Part shown: positions 1 to 12,903 of the stretch, piece after piece | Layout of the letters: every line of letters starts with the position of its first letter | Numbering within the stretch: position 1 is the first letter of the stretch | Origin: Acanthaster planci | Lineage: Eukaryota; Echinodermata; Asteroidea; Valvatida; Acanthasteridae | Assembly: GCF_001949145.1 (NCBI RefSeq) | Contig: NW_019091384.1 | Location: 1,750,255-1,814,254, forward strand | DNA length: 64,000 nucleotides | Direction: 5' to 3' | Program-made: the position numbers and the translations under genes | The notes under the pieces: model-generated | The model's input: the letters and a program-made list of their open reading frames with translations, nothing else | Databases searched by the model: none | What the model was told of the DNA's origin: nothing

Positions 1-1220
1 GACTTAGGCCAGTAACTAGGGGGTGGTGCATGAGGTGTGTCCTCACACCCCTACGCGACTAAAAGGTCCGCTTTTGAGGCAAGAAAAGATTTTGAACTAA
101 AGTTGAACGTTTTGCGTCAAAAAATAAAAATTCCTGCTCGTTTCGATTTTTTTTTCGCCTTGGTCAATCCCCTCTGCGGGAGTTTCCTGTAACTAAAACT
201 ATTGCTACAACATCATAAATCCGCTGTTTTCAAAACAAAAAAACAAAAGATCTATGCATGGTCAGCTTAGTCGAGGATTTGCATCCCCCTCCCCCGGGCC
301 TGGGACTACTTTACGGTTTTGAGATAGAGTTATAAAGGCCGTTCATCACTTTTAATCGACCACCCATAAAAGAATACTTGTTCATTATTGTTTGTTCAGT
401 GTTATTCATTTCCCTTTTAATACTGCAGGTCTGTGGGAAAATAAAACATTGCAGCTTTGGGAAAGCTCTCAGAAAATCTTGGCATAACATCTATGGCAAG
501 CCGCACAATTAAACCTTTAGTCTTGTTTTCGTGAACACTTGCTGAGTATCAAATTTACTGCCAAATAATCTAGCTAGATTTGAACAGAAGCTAAGAAATG
601 TGCACACTGAATGGTAAATGCGTTACACCACGTAATTCGCTGACAACTTCACATAATAGAATCACTACATTACATAACTCGACACGGGCTATGTAAAGGG
701 ATGGCTCACCACGTAATGCATTAACTACGCGAAGTAAGATGCCTCGACTTCATAACGTAATAGGTAAAGAACATTGCATAATGCTTTGGCAGGTGACACA
801 GGCCTAATGGAATGAAACCTAACATCATGGATTGAGAACTTCAAATAATGGATTGACAACATCACATAATGGTTTGACAATATCGCATAATGGTTTGACA
901 ACATCAAGTTATGGTTTGTCAACTTGTAGTTGTGTGATGACATCACATCACAGATTGAGGACATAATCAAACTACGTTCACCGATTAACGTCATATTTTG
1001 GTACATTTGGCGTTCCATACAAGGTAGGGTCCCCGAGGCCTAGAACAACATTTTGCTGGTCGTTGTCCAAGAGACAGCTACAGCACGATAGCCTCTTTAA
1101 AAATGGATTGATGGAAGCTGCACTGATTAGTCATTAAAGGTGTGGATTTTTCAAAGTTTAGGCAGTTTGCAATATGACCCCCCGTATGTCCATAATGTAA
1201 TAAAGGTTTACCTTTTTCAG
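1..1220. other. Noncoding stretch upstream of the NHL gene exon
   Basis: No convincing coding exon is visible. The stretch is probably intron of the NHL-repeat gene that continues at 1221. It holds a short minisatellite at 826-921, described separately. Confidence 0.5.
826..921. repeat. Minisatellite, about 21-bp unit
   Basis: Four to five imperfect copies of a 21-22 bp unit with core ATAATGGTTTGACAACATC follow each other. Copies differ by a few substitutions and the last are degenerate. Confidence 0.75.
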
Positions 1221-2743
1221 CTGATACTGCAGATTATCGAAGCTCAGGCCAAGATGACAACAGTGCCCATGCCCCACAAGAGCAACAGCAGACTCAGCTT
1301 AACGGATCAGCTGGTCAGGAAAATCAGGAGAAAGTTCAGGTTGAGAAGGAAGACGGGCAGAATTTTGAGCAGGTGTTCACGCCGATGATGCAGCAGATTG
1401 AAGACTATCAGAAACCGGTAATCGATTGTATAAAAAGCCTTTGGCAAAATCGCAGGGGCCAAAATCCTCGTCCGAGGTTTGTACCCGGTGACACCCCAGG
1501 CGATCTTGGTGCGTTGGTGATGGAGGATACTTGGGAGCAGTGTGAAACCATCGGCACTCAAGGCACCGGGCGTGGGCAGTTTGAAGGTGCACGGGGTATC
1601 GCCGCAGCTGATCCGGATATAATTGCAGTCACTGACAGGAGAAACAAGCGACTTCTCATCTACGACCGTCGGGAGAAAAGCTGGCAGACAATTGACCCAG
1701 TTAAAGCAAGTAAGAGTCATTATTTGTGCACATAAACTGGATTTCCAAGCCAGTTTAAATGAAAGTTTGCTTTGAAGGATGTGTCAATAATTTAACAGCC
1801 AATATGACAATTGGTTTTTATCAGCGTATTGGGTCGGTACATTCTCGTACTCTTGCAAGAGGTGTGGTTAGTTGGTTTCACTTTTTTATTATTTGTTTTT
1901 TGTTTGGTCTACACACGTTTATATGTCTTCTTAATAATGTGGCAGCTAGATAATCAGTAAACATTGTTAACGGTTGGCGATAAACTAACTTTCAAGGGCG
2001 CCAAATAACGGTGGTGTCCAATGGGTCAAAATATAACTGTATCGTTGTAAGTAGTTTGTGTGAAATCAACGATAAATACATGTATAACCAAGATAATATA
2101 TGATATGGATTTTTACTTTCCGGTTCTCTCAGATGAAGTTGCAGCAACACCAGACCGATGGATTGTTTCAGAACCTCGAGTTATTAAAGTGTACAACAGA
2201 AATGACCTGGCATTCATCGGTGACTTCCCAACGGTGCAACCGGAAGTGGAGACACAGGTGAAACTGTTTGGGGTAGCAATCAAAGGAAATGGTAACATCC
2301 TTGTAGGCGACTGCGAGGGGAAAGTGGTGACCGAAATCACCCACGACGGTATGCATGAAGTCTCCAGGATACCAGTCAAGATAAAACCCCACTTCTTGGC
2401 GGTAATTGGCAACGCCTGGATAGCAGTCAGCGACTGGAAAGAGGCGGTGGTGCACATAGTGGGTGGATCCGATGGTCACATAGTTACCACCATCCGTCCA
2501 CGCATCAACGACCAGCCGGTGCACAGCTGCAGGGGTGTGTGCAGCGACGGGTTGAGCGTGTACATCGCGGCGAGCACGGTGCGCTTGGCCAGCGGTCACA
2601 TTCATCAGTACGACCTGAGAGGCCGGTTCATCACCTGTGTGGCTAAGAATCTGCACGACCCTTACGGAATCACATTCACAGTGGGTGGGCATCAGCTGGC
2701 AGTGGCCGACTTGCACGATGTCAAGATATACCGCAAGAAGTGA
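1221..2743 (+). CDS. NHL-repeat protein (TRIM/NHL-like), last two exons, partial
   Basis: Two coding exons are visible: 1221-1709 and 2133-2743 (TGA at 2741-2743). The first follows a pyrimidine-rich acceptor (CCTTTTTCAG) and ends at a GTAAGAG donor after one base of a codon; the second starts at a TTCTCTCAG acceptor with the two bases that complete it, so frame and phase agree. The first exon encodes a Gln/Glu-rich low-complexity stretch and then an NHL-type repeat (GRGQFEGARGIA, IIAVTDRRNKRLLIYD). The second encodes further beta-propeller blades, ending with a typical last blade (DPYGITFTVGGHQLAVADL, then VKIY). NHL propellers bind RNA or protein, often behind RING/B-box/coiled-coil domains in TRIM proteins; those N-terminal domains are not in this window. 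The exact family member cannot be named. Confidence 0.8.
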
Positions 2744-3116
2744 TCGTATCCGTTCTGACCTACCCAAGAGAAACCTGGGTATCCCCATTCATTTTGTAGC
2801 AAGCGCTATATTTTGTCAGTAAGGAAAGTTTCGTTTTAAACAGTTTATCTTACCCAGAATTTGAACATGTTATTAAGAATATGAACAAGCTACTATAATT
2901 TATCCTTTTACGTTATGGTGACAGAATCTGTCAGAGACACTCTGCTTGTTGAAATAGTTGCATTGGACACACTGAACGAAATATGCCCTTTCAACCAGGA
3001 TGTGTGGGTAAGTTTCTCGAAAACCCCCTACAAATTATGATATAATACAAATCATTAATGTTTAGGAAAGAAATTCTAGTTGCTACCCCAACCCAAAGGC
3101 TAGATACGGAAGCAGT

Positions 3117-3122
3117 AATAAA
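3117..3122 (+). terminator. Candidate poly(A) signal of the NHL gene
   Basis: AATAAA lies about 370 bases after the stop codon at 2743. It is the first exact AATAAA on this strand after the gene. Confidence 0.45.
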
Positions 3123-5353
3123 CATGCGTACAGAGACCAGGGGCAAATCACTTTTTATCAGCAATCAACTGATGAATGGTTAAATGTGGAAGGGGTCAAT
3201 TGCTGGGTTTTTAAAGCGAAGTTGTGGTTTCCATTTCCTTTTCTTTCGTTTTTATTTCTTTTGTTTTTTCTTTATTTTCTCCTTTTTAAATCTCGTTTTT
3301 GTAGGGTGGAGCAGGAGGAACGTGTCCCCTACCCCCCTCTATGTTTGTTTCAATTCATGAATTCGTGTCTTTGGATTTGTCTTTGGAAGTTTTAATTTGC
3401 ACTTCGCATCTAGGGTCAGCAAAGGTGTTTGCTCTAAATGCAAAACTGCCCGTTACAATTTGTTATTGTAGTAGTCCATGTCCTTGGCGAGTAAAGCTAT
3501 GCATTAATGGGTGGTCTTAAGACCAGTATCAATGAATGTTACACCGAGTCTTATGGGGGAGGTTTGCACTTGACATTTAATACCTCACAGAGAATTGTTG
3601 CAGGCAAATGTCTTCATTTCTCTGAGGAAATCGGCAATTTTGGTTGAGCTCAGCATGGCTTACCTTTTTCTCCATCATAGCACAAAACTGGATATGAGAG
3701 AGAAACTGTCAAGAGAATGATTAGATTTTGTTTCAAGTTTAAGATCAACATTTTAGAGTTGCAAGGAGCCTTTGAGGCATATGTTTTTGGGCTATCAGTT
3801 TTAAAATTCGATCTTTAGAAAATTAACACTATAATATCCCAATCCGTAAGTTGGTGAGTTCTTGTTTAAATCAGCCAGTGGTGTCAACTGCCGAAGTAAT
3901 CTAGTTCAGTTTCTTTCTTATGTCCAGTTTTGTGCTATGATGGGAAAACCTCTTAGATCTTGTCTGATTTTATGCTTAATCCGTGTTTTGCAAAATTTCT
4001 TGTATGCAGATTTAAAACGAAACGTAAGAAATATTAATCGCTAAGTTAGTATTTTTTTCAAGAAATGTTGGGAAACTTTATTTCGACATCCCAGACCGAT
4101 TTAGCTGAACTTTGGGTATGAACAGAAATATTTTCTAGACTTGCTGAAATATAATAGACATAAAAACCTTGCATCTTGACTAATTGTGGGATTGAATCAT
4201 CTTGTTGTTATCCTGAAGTTTCCTCTTTCATATCGTGTTTGCAGGCTCACAAGATTAAATGTTTTCTGACCTTGTAACACCCACTATCCATTTCGTCTGT
4301 GATGTCGATTTCAACAACAGCATCCGACACCAAGATGCATAGGCTAGGCTCCCAAATTGAGCAACTGCAATTTTTGTGCATACTTCAATCAATGAGACAA
4401 ATTTTGATTACACTGAGTAATGCTCTAACCAAACACAACCTCGGACAATCATTGGACTCACATCCCCAGCCTTGTACGTTCAAGGAGACGCTCGTGCACC
4501 TGCTATCTGCGTCTCCTTCAGTCTGTGTGTGCACACGGATCTGGACCTCAAACAGTCCACCCTACCGCTGGTTCGCACCATCAACTATGCGGGTTTTGGT
4601 GTCCGTAAACCAACAATATATCGCTGGCCACGATCCAGTACCGTGTAAACAGACAGGGCCTGTGTTTTGCTTTTTGTTTTTGTTTGTTTGTTTTTTTTTT
4701 TTTTTGGTTTTGTTTTGTTTTGCTTTGTTTTTTTCACGCAGATCAACTCGATCAACGATTCCAAAGCTCGGTTCTGCGATCTGGATCCGTTTTAAACAAT
4801 CAGGCCCGTTGTCATGTCCACTTGTCCACAGATGCCCTTACTGCCCTGTTTGATGCAATTTTTGTCAAGAAATTCATCGGACAGAGTTTATTCGAACAAT
4901 GGCGCGGGTCAAAACGCCTGCGTACGTACATGCACAGACTAGAGTGTATTGCTGTTGATTAGGAGAGTAAAAATAGCCAGCAATACTTTGTAGTCAGTAG
5001 CTAATACGGAAGCGTATATCGACCACTTGAAATTTTTTCCGAGTTACTATCTCGCTGCGGCAAAATACTATCTCACCACGTCTATGACAATACGCAGTAG
5101 GTGCAGTCCGCACTATCATAATCCTGCATAGAGTTGATTGAACCTTCACTCGACCAAATGCGAATCTGGTATACTATGGTTCGCATACGAATACGTGCAA
5201 GTCGTGCGAGAAGAAACCAAACGTATTAGTGCCAGCTCATACCAGCAAAAAATTTAATCTCAACAGGGTCTGAGTTGGCTGTATACAATGGTCTGAATGC
5301 TAATTTAATGATCCAGTGCTTAAATAAAGGCGGGTAATCGGCCGTAAGGAGTG
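3123..5353. other. Intergenic, no gene seen
   Basis: The stretch between the NHL gene and the potassium channel gene is AT-rich with T-runs (for example 4690-4735). Open frames here have no recognisable protein character. The channel promoter is presumably in the right part, but no distinct motif was recognised. Confidence 0.5.
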
Positions 5354-8032
5354 ATGTTCTTCCCAGTCAAGCTCAGCGATGTTTTGGTAAGAAAGGAAGT
5401 TCCTGCACGTTTGTTAGCGCTTTTTGCCAGCGGGATTAGAAGGTTTCTGTCAAGGATCGAAGTGCATTCCTCAGTCAGTATGAAAGTCTGGGTCAAGTCA
5501 CTCCTTCTGGTTATCACCCAATCGGTGTATATCGCGTTGGGCTCTGTGGCCTTCATACACATGGAAAGAGACCCCAGTCTGCGGGCCCAGCGAGAACTGC
5601 GCACCAAGGTCCGCAGCTTCGTCGCCAATCACAGCGAGTGCGGGATCAACGTCGAGGTGATGAGGGAGCTGTTTCGAGATATCAGGGCGGTATGGGGATC
5701 TCGATTGAACCTGCCCGCCGACCCCGACGCCCCGTTGTGGGACACGTGGACCATCCAGAATGCGTTCGTCTTCTGTTACACCGTGGTTACAACCATGGGT
5801 AAGTCCAAAAGGGAGGGGGGAGTTAAAGGGAGCTGCTTTGGGGGACTCCCAATTTCCGTCATGTGTCGAGAGACCGAGTTAGCATCATCTGGAATCTGAG
5901 TAGTGAGTAAGTGGTTGAATGAGGTTTTGAGTAGAGTGGCATTGTTTTGTGAGCAATGGTCGGAAAACTAACCCAAGGGCGAGATTTCACATAGTGCGAC
6001 AGGAAACTCTTGCGACGTCCGCAGAGGAAACCTGCAAAATTAGCTGATTTTTGGCTAAGGAATAATTTCGCTGCAAAACGGCGAGTCACTTTTGTTTTCA
6101 CTTGTCTTCTTTTCAAAGCTCACTTGTTCTCTTTTATCGTATACCTGAAAATTATCCCAGGATAACGCACAGTGCAAACTGGTTGTGTCACAGTGGATGG
6201 AATTTGAGTACAAGACGAATTCAATCCCAGAAGTCTTCCTTTCATTAGTAGTTTCTGTCAGTTGTTATTTACATATGTAAGATGTCCTCAAGCAGCGAAT
6301 TTTAAGTGACGAACTTTCACAACGCGGTGTTCAAAAGAGATAACAAATCTTTAAAATTCCCTCAATAAACTTGTTAGGCAATGGATACCAATATTTACAT
6401 CTTGAATTGGTGCTCAAAGGCAGTAACAAATGCAAGTTGTTCAGTACGTTTTTGCAGTTTGAGAATTTAAAAGTGGAAAGGCTGTTACCGGAAAGTATCG
6501 TCATTTTTGTGCATTTTATGGACTTATACGTCAACGTCAAATCATTACGGAATATTTTCTTTCCGAAGCTTTGACGACGTTCATTTGATATTTAGAAACT
6601 CGTACAATCTTAATAAATACAACGGTACCCAAACGACCACGATTTGTGAACATGCATTAAATATTAAGAACAAAAATCCAAATTGGAATTTCAACTAAAA
6701 TGTTGCAAGGCCTATTAATATAAAAGTACATCCCTGAACTCTTTTTGGTGTTCTAAAATGGACAGGAAACGTCATGCTTCGACTTTTGAAGCATCGTGCT
6801 CTACTTTTAAGCGTTGTAGTTCAAATCGTTGTACTTCGACCTTTTGAAAAGTCGTTTGCCTATACTCCAACTATCAAGATGTAGTGGTTCAACTTTTCGA
6901 AAATTAGACCTCATCTTTCAAAGCGTGGTCTACGTTTTAACCACAGGAGAACAAAGGAATGTCCACACTGTATGCAAATCAGGTATGTGCGTGTACCTGC
7001 ACGTGAGACACACGGCGAAACGTTTAAGTCTGGCTATACACCATGCATTTTCAAAGGGGAAGCCAACAACACGTTTTGAGTGTGAACTTGCACCCTTTGA
7101 AAGATACGCTACGACGCTACCGGAGTTGAACCATGAAAAATTAATATAAATTAACAAATCATAAGAAAATCAAGTGAGAGTAGGCCTACCATACTGTAGT
7201 GTGACTGATGTATTCTCAAATGTTTCTAAGCTTGCAAAAAGGAGCACACAACAATATGCTACGAAAACCGTACACATATGGAGATTAGTTTAATAACAAA
7301 GAAAGAAAAATGCAATATTAAAATTAAACTGAGGCCAAAATGTAGGGGATGGAACAGACGTCATCTCCAATTAAACAGAAATACTTCTACTAATTTTCCA
7401 ATAAACTTTGGACAAGATTTGGTTTTACAGGTTTCGGCTGGATTACACCAAAGTCGATGGGAGGTCAGATATTCTGCGTGGTATACGCCATCCCCGGCAT
7501 AGCACTCAACGGCTATATGCTGTCTGTCATTGGCAGCACCTGTCAAGTCTTGTGGAACAAGTGCCGCAGCGTCTTCGTCAAGGGCGTTGCCTCGATCAAG
7601 TCTGGGCGGACCCGTAACATCCTGGCGGTGCTGGCCACGGCCGCGGTGATGTGGTTCTTTCTCATTCTGGTGCCCGCGCTGATCTTCGTGTGGACGGAGA
7701 ACTGGAGCTTGCTTGAGGCACAGTACTTCAGCTTGGTCGCGCTCAGCACGATCGGGTTTGGGGACATAACACCGTCGCACGCCGCATTGCCGCCGGAGTA
7801 CCGCACCGTGTTGGGGGAGACCGCGTACCGGGTCGGGGTCATGCTGTACTTCTTCGTCGGTATGGCGTTGATCTCCATCGTCTTCACAGGGGTGTGGCGG
7901 TCCCAGAAGCGGAGGATGCGGGAGACAATGGACAGCACTCGACTGATGATGATCAAGCAAAGACTGATCAGGCGAAGTGGGCACACAAACCTGGGAGACG
8001 CTGCAGGAGACATCACTCAAAGAAATTCTTAA
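5354..8032 (+). CDS. Two-pore-domain (K2P) potassium channel
   Basis: Exons 5354-5798 and 7431-8032 join to 348 residues. K2P channels carry background K+ current in the plasma membrane and work as dimers. Domain order: M1 about 49-69; extracellular cap with Cys96 (the usual inter-subunit disulfide position) and an NHS glycosylation site; first pore with filter TTMGFG at 146-151; M2 with the K2P signature YAIPGIAL; M3 about 211-236; second filter TIGFGD at 255-260; M4 about 283-304; short basic tail. The intron splits the codon of the first filter glycine in phase 1 (donor GGTAAGT, acceptor TTTTACAG), a position known to be conserved in animal K2P genes. A TAA lies in frame at 5345, so ATG 5354 is the first start; Met43 is an alternative closer to usual N-terminus length. 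Met in the first filter is unusual. The subfamily cannot be fixed; TIGFGD and the short tail suggest a TASK/TALK-like relative. Confidence 0.93.
5799..7430 (+). other. Intron of the K2P channel gene
   Basis: The 1632-base intron runs from GTAAGTCC to the acceptor GGTTTTACAG. The open frames inside show no protein motifs. Short diverged direct repeats (words like TTTTGAAGCATCGTGCT and TTTTGAAAAGTCGTTTG) lie around 6770-6910. Confidence 0.85.
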
Positions 8033-8788
8033 CATTCTGGATGAAATTCATTTTATAAAAGTCTGAAGAAGTAAAGAGTTTTGACTCGAATATTTGTGCA
8101 GAACTTGAACTTTGTATCTTCGCAGATTATATTATACAATCCTGGTGATTGCCTCTACATCTGTTTCAAGATCACTTGAAGGTAAATCTTGAAATAGTTG
8201 GTGGTATACCCACTGCCATATCTGACTCGGACCAGCCGACCAGTCGGCCAGCCGACCCGGCAAGCTCGGGTCCCACCCGAGTAGGCTTGTGATTTTGTTA
8301 TCAGCTCTCGGGACAAGCACTGAGTACAGTGTTTATGAAGATACGCAGGTGTGAGGGCAGAACCTGTGATTAAAATACATTTGTACATTTCTTGTTCACT
8401 GGTCACGATCAAATTCAGTGATGGAATGTGAACGCAAATGTCCAAACAGTTGATTCATTAAAGGCCTAAATCCCTCTCGTGGCACCAAGCGATATGCAAC
8501 TGGTACACCCCAGCTTTAAATGTCTCTATGGCCAAAAGGATTACTTGCCAAGACGCACGCGTCCATGCAACGTGACTTGAAGGCCACTGGCCAGGAATGC
8601 AAGCATTCCACAGTTTGCAGGGTTGCGGGTAGGCCTTACACATGTTTTTGGCATGTTTCCTGTGAAACCGTAGCCAAATTTAAAGGCCGTATTAAACGTG
8701 TTTTGTTAATCTAAAGGTTGAATTGTTACATATCATACATGTATCATTCAGAGGCTGATTAATCACCAGAATGCTTGAAATGAACCTT

Positions 8789-8794
8789 AATAAA
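8789..8794 (+). terminator. Candidate poly(A) signal of the K2P gene
   Basis: AATAAA is followed by a T-rich stretch (TGTCTTTTTTTTAAT). It lies about 760 bases after the channel stop codon at 8032. Confidence 0.45.
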
Positions 8795-11136
8795 AGGAAA
8801 TTAAACTGTCTTTTTTTTAATACCGGAACTGTGTCCGTCATTTATTTGCAAAGCTTTGGGAATTCTTTTCTCGCTTAGAAGGGTGAATTCTGTAAAAGTA
8901 CTTTGTACAAATAGAGAAGCTGAAGCCATTATTTAAAAGCAACACCGCAAAAACCGTGTTCAGCAATGGCACACTTTCGAGGACCTACATACTTTCTTGC
9001 TGTCAGTTTATGAATATTGAAAATACTGACCATATTTAGAGTACATGTATAGTTATAAGATACGATTTCTGTGTTTCAAATATACGTCAGTTGATGTACT
9101 GGTTGATATTGCAAGCGGACATTTGGGAAATAGACAGGGAATGTTGCAGTGTACAAGCCAAAGTCAGTTACTGATGGCAGCTGGGTACTCTTCATTTCGG
9201 CAATCATTTTTTTTATTCTGGAAAAGCAGTTGCACTTAAATGGTGGGAGGACAGTAAACACCTAATTTTACTTCTTCCCCACAAACGTAAAAAAAAATAT
9301 TCCAGGAACAGGTGGCAGATTACTTTATATTTGAATCAGCAAACCATGACAAGCTCCGCAACTGAGCGGGTGAGACGACTGCACTTTTTTTCCCAAGAAC
9401 CAAACAAAATAATGTACAACTTAGCTTCTTGACGATGGCGCACCTTAGGTGAAATTCATGGGAAAACCCAGTGGTGGAGACATTTTCTTTTTAGTTGGGG
9501 CTCTCAAAGTAAAAAAAAGGGGTTTGTCTGTGTGCTCAATCCAAGGTTCAAAACAAAAAAGGGTGAGGAGGTGCTTATAAGAGCCCAGAAGGGCAGAAGG
9601 GCCTGTAATTCACCCCCCCCCCGCCATTTTTACACCGATATTGAGAAAATTGACTGTACAAGTCATTTGAATTAAGGTATGGGATGGAGTACCCTTTGGT
9701 CATTGATCGGAATCTCAGGAATTCTTTTTAGACGTGGGGGGGATGTTAGGTAACAGTAATATAGAGTGTGTATAGGGATTGGACATGTAGGGGGGTACCC
9801 CTCCGTCCCATATTTTGCTGAATGTATTCAAATGGCAGTATAAAAATTGGAAGTTGGGTTCAATGGAACTCAAAAAAGCATTTTAAAGGACTTCATTTGA
9901 AAAAAAAATTACATTGCATGGACCTTTCAATGCAGCTTCAAATATACATTTCGCGTAGCTACATGTACATTGGCTAATTTTTGAATAATGAATTATGTAA
10001 CAGCCAAGGTGCACATATGTTAAGTATGCACCTGCTCTATACACACTCACTTCCTTGACAGTACAGGAGACACTAGGCTGGTAGAAGATCGATCAGATTG
10101 TCACAATTGGTCAAATTTTGCACTCTCCAAGTGCTTCTACCAGTTTTCCTGGACGGTTGCTGATGTTGCGGTTGTGTTTTACATGTACAGGTTTTATACA
10201 TAAATCCGTGGATATGATGAGCTCTCGATGGTGTAAGTTTCTTTTATAAATAATCAATAACAGATGATGATCATCATAGATCAAAGTGCCTCTAGATGAA
10301 CATCGACCAGCCACAACAAAGCTGAGCTTGGGCACACAGCCATTCAAATGTCAATCCTGCCTACTTTACGCAGCCAATCCTAGCCTGGCTTGGCTGCAAG
10401 TCACCTTGACTTAGCCCCATCCCCCGTTCCACAAGGCAATGCATGAAGGACGGCACTGATGACAGGCATCCAAGCATCTCGTCTTCACAGAGTCTCAGTG
10501 ATACTCGTGTGGTCCATCCATTTCCTGTGGAAATATACAAACCAGAGATACAGATATGAATGAAACTTCCTAAAAAAAAATAATAAAATATTTGAAAAAA
10601 CAAATTTTGTATCCGGTTCGTAGGTGTGATTCCACTTCAGTTTAAATCACACCCATTGCACATGCACTGCATATAGAGTTCATGCCTTGATCGCCGTTAA
10701 CATGGAACCATGGAACCAGAAATTAACGAGGAACTTCAGCTTGCAAATTGTGGTGCGCCCGCCTTTGTTACGAAGTCACTTACGAACCGGATAGCTCATA
10801 AATCATACAATGAGTATACTTTAATAGGAAAAGCACAAACCATGTGCTGAATATACATGTGTCTTTACAGCAATGATTTGGCATTGCTATGGTTGGGAAA
10901 ACGTTCACAACACAGCCCTAACCCTGCCCCTCCACATGACGTACTTTGACTTGAAACCTCAGCTCAAAGTAAACAGGATCTAAAAACTGCTTTGAAAGCA
11001 TTCAACTCCTGTGCTTGGGTGATTTGGTCACTGCTGCGTAGTTAGGGAGCAAGATTTGGATCAACACTTCACTGGTGCAAACCATGCAGAATTCCGCCCA
11101 ACACATCTGACCTTGCTGAGTTTTTGAATTGGGCTT
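8795..11136. other. Intergenic, convergent between K2P and ANAPC13
   Basis: No coding exon was recognised on either strand. The stretch includes homopolymer runs (C-run near 9614, A-runs). The two neighbouring genes converge here, so it should hold both 3' ends. Confidence 0.5.
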
Positions 11137-11142
11137 TTTATT
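11137..11142 (-). terminator. Candidate poly(A) signal of ANAPC13
   Basis: AATAAA on the - strand, about 210 bases after the ANAPC13 stop codon. Confidence 0.55.
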
Positions 11143-11348
11143 GTTAAAAAAAAAGAGTTTCTACAGCCCAACTGACTCTTTTAGAGTTAAAACGAAAGGG
11201 GAGGGCTCCTCCTTCCTATTACAAAAAACCAGCACTGGAAACTAACGTACGTTTTTAACTAGGCCTTGATGGATCTCCGCCAGCATGTCTTACCATGTCC
11301 ACCGAAGTCAGCGTAAGTATTGCTGGTACCTGGAGGCACAAGTGAGAG

Positions 11349-12449
11349 TCATGACGACTGGGAGCCACCCTGTGAATCTTGGAGATTCTGCAAGGCCATG
11401 TCAGTCCACTTCTGTTCCTGCTCCTTGATGGTCTCTGCTGACATGCCGTCATCGGCAAAGACATCCGGAAGCTCAGCCTGGGAGGGAGGAGACGGCAATT
11501 AGCCTTGACATGCATGTCCTCTAAATCCTAAACAAGCACCTGTGCAGTTACATTAATTGACTATGAAGACATACAGAGAAATCAAGTGGAGTTGGATTTG
11601 AACCGGTGATCTCTGGAACATGGTGCCAGCGCCCTACCAGCTGAGCTACCTAACCCTATGCTTGAAATTGTTGCACTGCATGAGTTACCATGAGGGAAGT
11701 AATCAATTGTGCTGGAGGATGATCAGCATTTGTACATGTGGCTGCTGAGTGGTTGGGTCTAAAAAATTTTTCTGCATTAAAATCACTGTAACGGGGACAG
11801 TCTTCCCCTACATGCTTACCTAGTTTTGAAATGTTGCACAGATTTTCCGATCATTTGCATTCAAAGATGGGTTTCCTGCATGGCATTTAGATTTGCAAGG
11901 ATGAGGAAGGTTCCCAGTAAATTACCCGAGAGAGTGACATGTTAGGTTTGAATAGTTTGTCTTGAAAGCACTATACATGTACACAGCAGCACTGCATCAA
12001 ATCCATCACAAGTCCCTACAAGTCTCTGCTAAGTCCATCACAAGTCCCTGCAAGTCCCTGTAAAGTCCCTTTCAAGTCATTCAGCCTCAATCCAATAAAT
12101 GAGTTATCCAAACGAACTCTGACAAAAGCATTCTTTTGTCATTTCTCACCCTGTTTATGATTGGTCTTATGAACAGACTTGTGACTAGTCTTGGGAAGGG
12201 ACTTATGCTGGACCCCCTATAACACTGGAAGTCACCAAACTGTGGCTACAACAAATTATAGGAACGTGCTTCTCCAGGTTGCAGCCATAAAAGAATATTT
12301 AGGATGTGGCCCGAGCTGTCAGTTAACAGGTGCCTGAGGGTTTAACACACCTGGGGGACAGCAATGTCATCATGTGGAAGTTTCTCCTTCCGCCAAGCTT
12401 CGTCGACAATGTCTAGGAGACGACCATCTGGCAGAAACTCTGAATCCAT
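11349..12449 (-). CDS. ANAPC13: Anaphase-promoting complex subunit 13
   Basis: Two coding exons on -: 12449-12351 (33 codons) and 11477-11349 (42 codons plus TGA), joined in phase 0 with a CCCCAG/GTGTGT donor and a CTCCCTCCCAG acceptor. The 75-residue product matches the family length (human 74). It begins MDSEFLPDGRLLDIVDEAWR, continues with KLPHDDIAVP, and has the conserved KEQEQKWTDMALQ block near the C-terminus. ANAPC13 is a small non-catalytic subunit that helps hold together the TPR subunits of the APC/C ubiquitin ligase, which drives mitotic exit. The ATG lies 15 bases inside an exon that opens with a TTTGCAG acceptor at 12465-12466, so a separate 5' noncoding exon must lie at higher coordinates; one candidate has a donor at 14323. 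No defects are visible. Confidence 0.95.
11590..11658 (-). repeat. tRNA-derived sequence (Met-CAU-like pseudogene or SINE head)
   Basis: On the - strand, an A box (TAGCTCAGCTGG) and B box (GGTTCAAATCC) lie at normal tRNA spacing. The anticodon arm reads CTGGC-ACCATGT-TCCAG, giving a CAT anticodon but C instead of U at position 33. The T stem and acceptor stem pair poorly, so this is a tRNA pseudogene or the head of a SINE. It lies in the ANAPC13 intron. Confidence 0.6.
12003..12079. repeat. Short tandem repeat, AAGTCCCTGC-like unit
   Basis: Irregular repeats of CAAGTCCCT and AAGTCCATCA words lie in the ANAPC13 intron. They are locally repetitive and not recognised as a named element. Confidence 0.55.
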
Positions 12450-12903
12450 GGCAATGACAGACTGCTGCAAATGAGAAGTACATGTACTGGTATTGATTGA
12501 ATGTTCACGTTAGTGTTATACTATTAATAAGTTGGCATTTTGACAATCCCAAATTCACACCACAATGTCTTATTGCATTCTGCGCCACTTACTTTCTCAT
12601 TAAAAAGGTACTTGCGAATATGGGAATAAATATGTGCTTGCTTATATACGCCAGCGTAAGTAAAATTGTTGAGTCATTCTCATTTCAGAAGATATTAGGA
12701 TTCAAATTTTGTGACATTCCTGCAGTTTGGATTTCAGCCTGGCATTAAACTTACGCCTTGAAGTAGGCCTGTGATGGTGACAGGAAGAGACAGAGAGAGC
12801 CATTCACAGACCTACCTGTGGGGCTAGCCTAAATGAAGACAGCAAGTTGACACAGTTGGCATGTCCAAACTGGGGTGTTCAATACCTTAAGCACCCTGTT
12901 CCT

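Noticed and set aside
4299-4853. 184-codon open frame on +
   Set aside because: It runs through a poly-T tract and shows no protein character.
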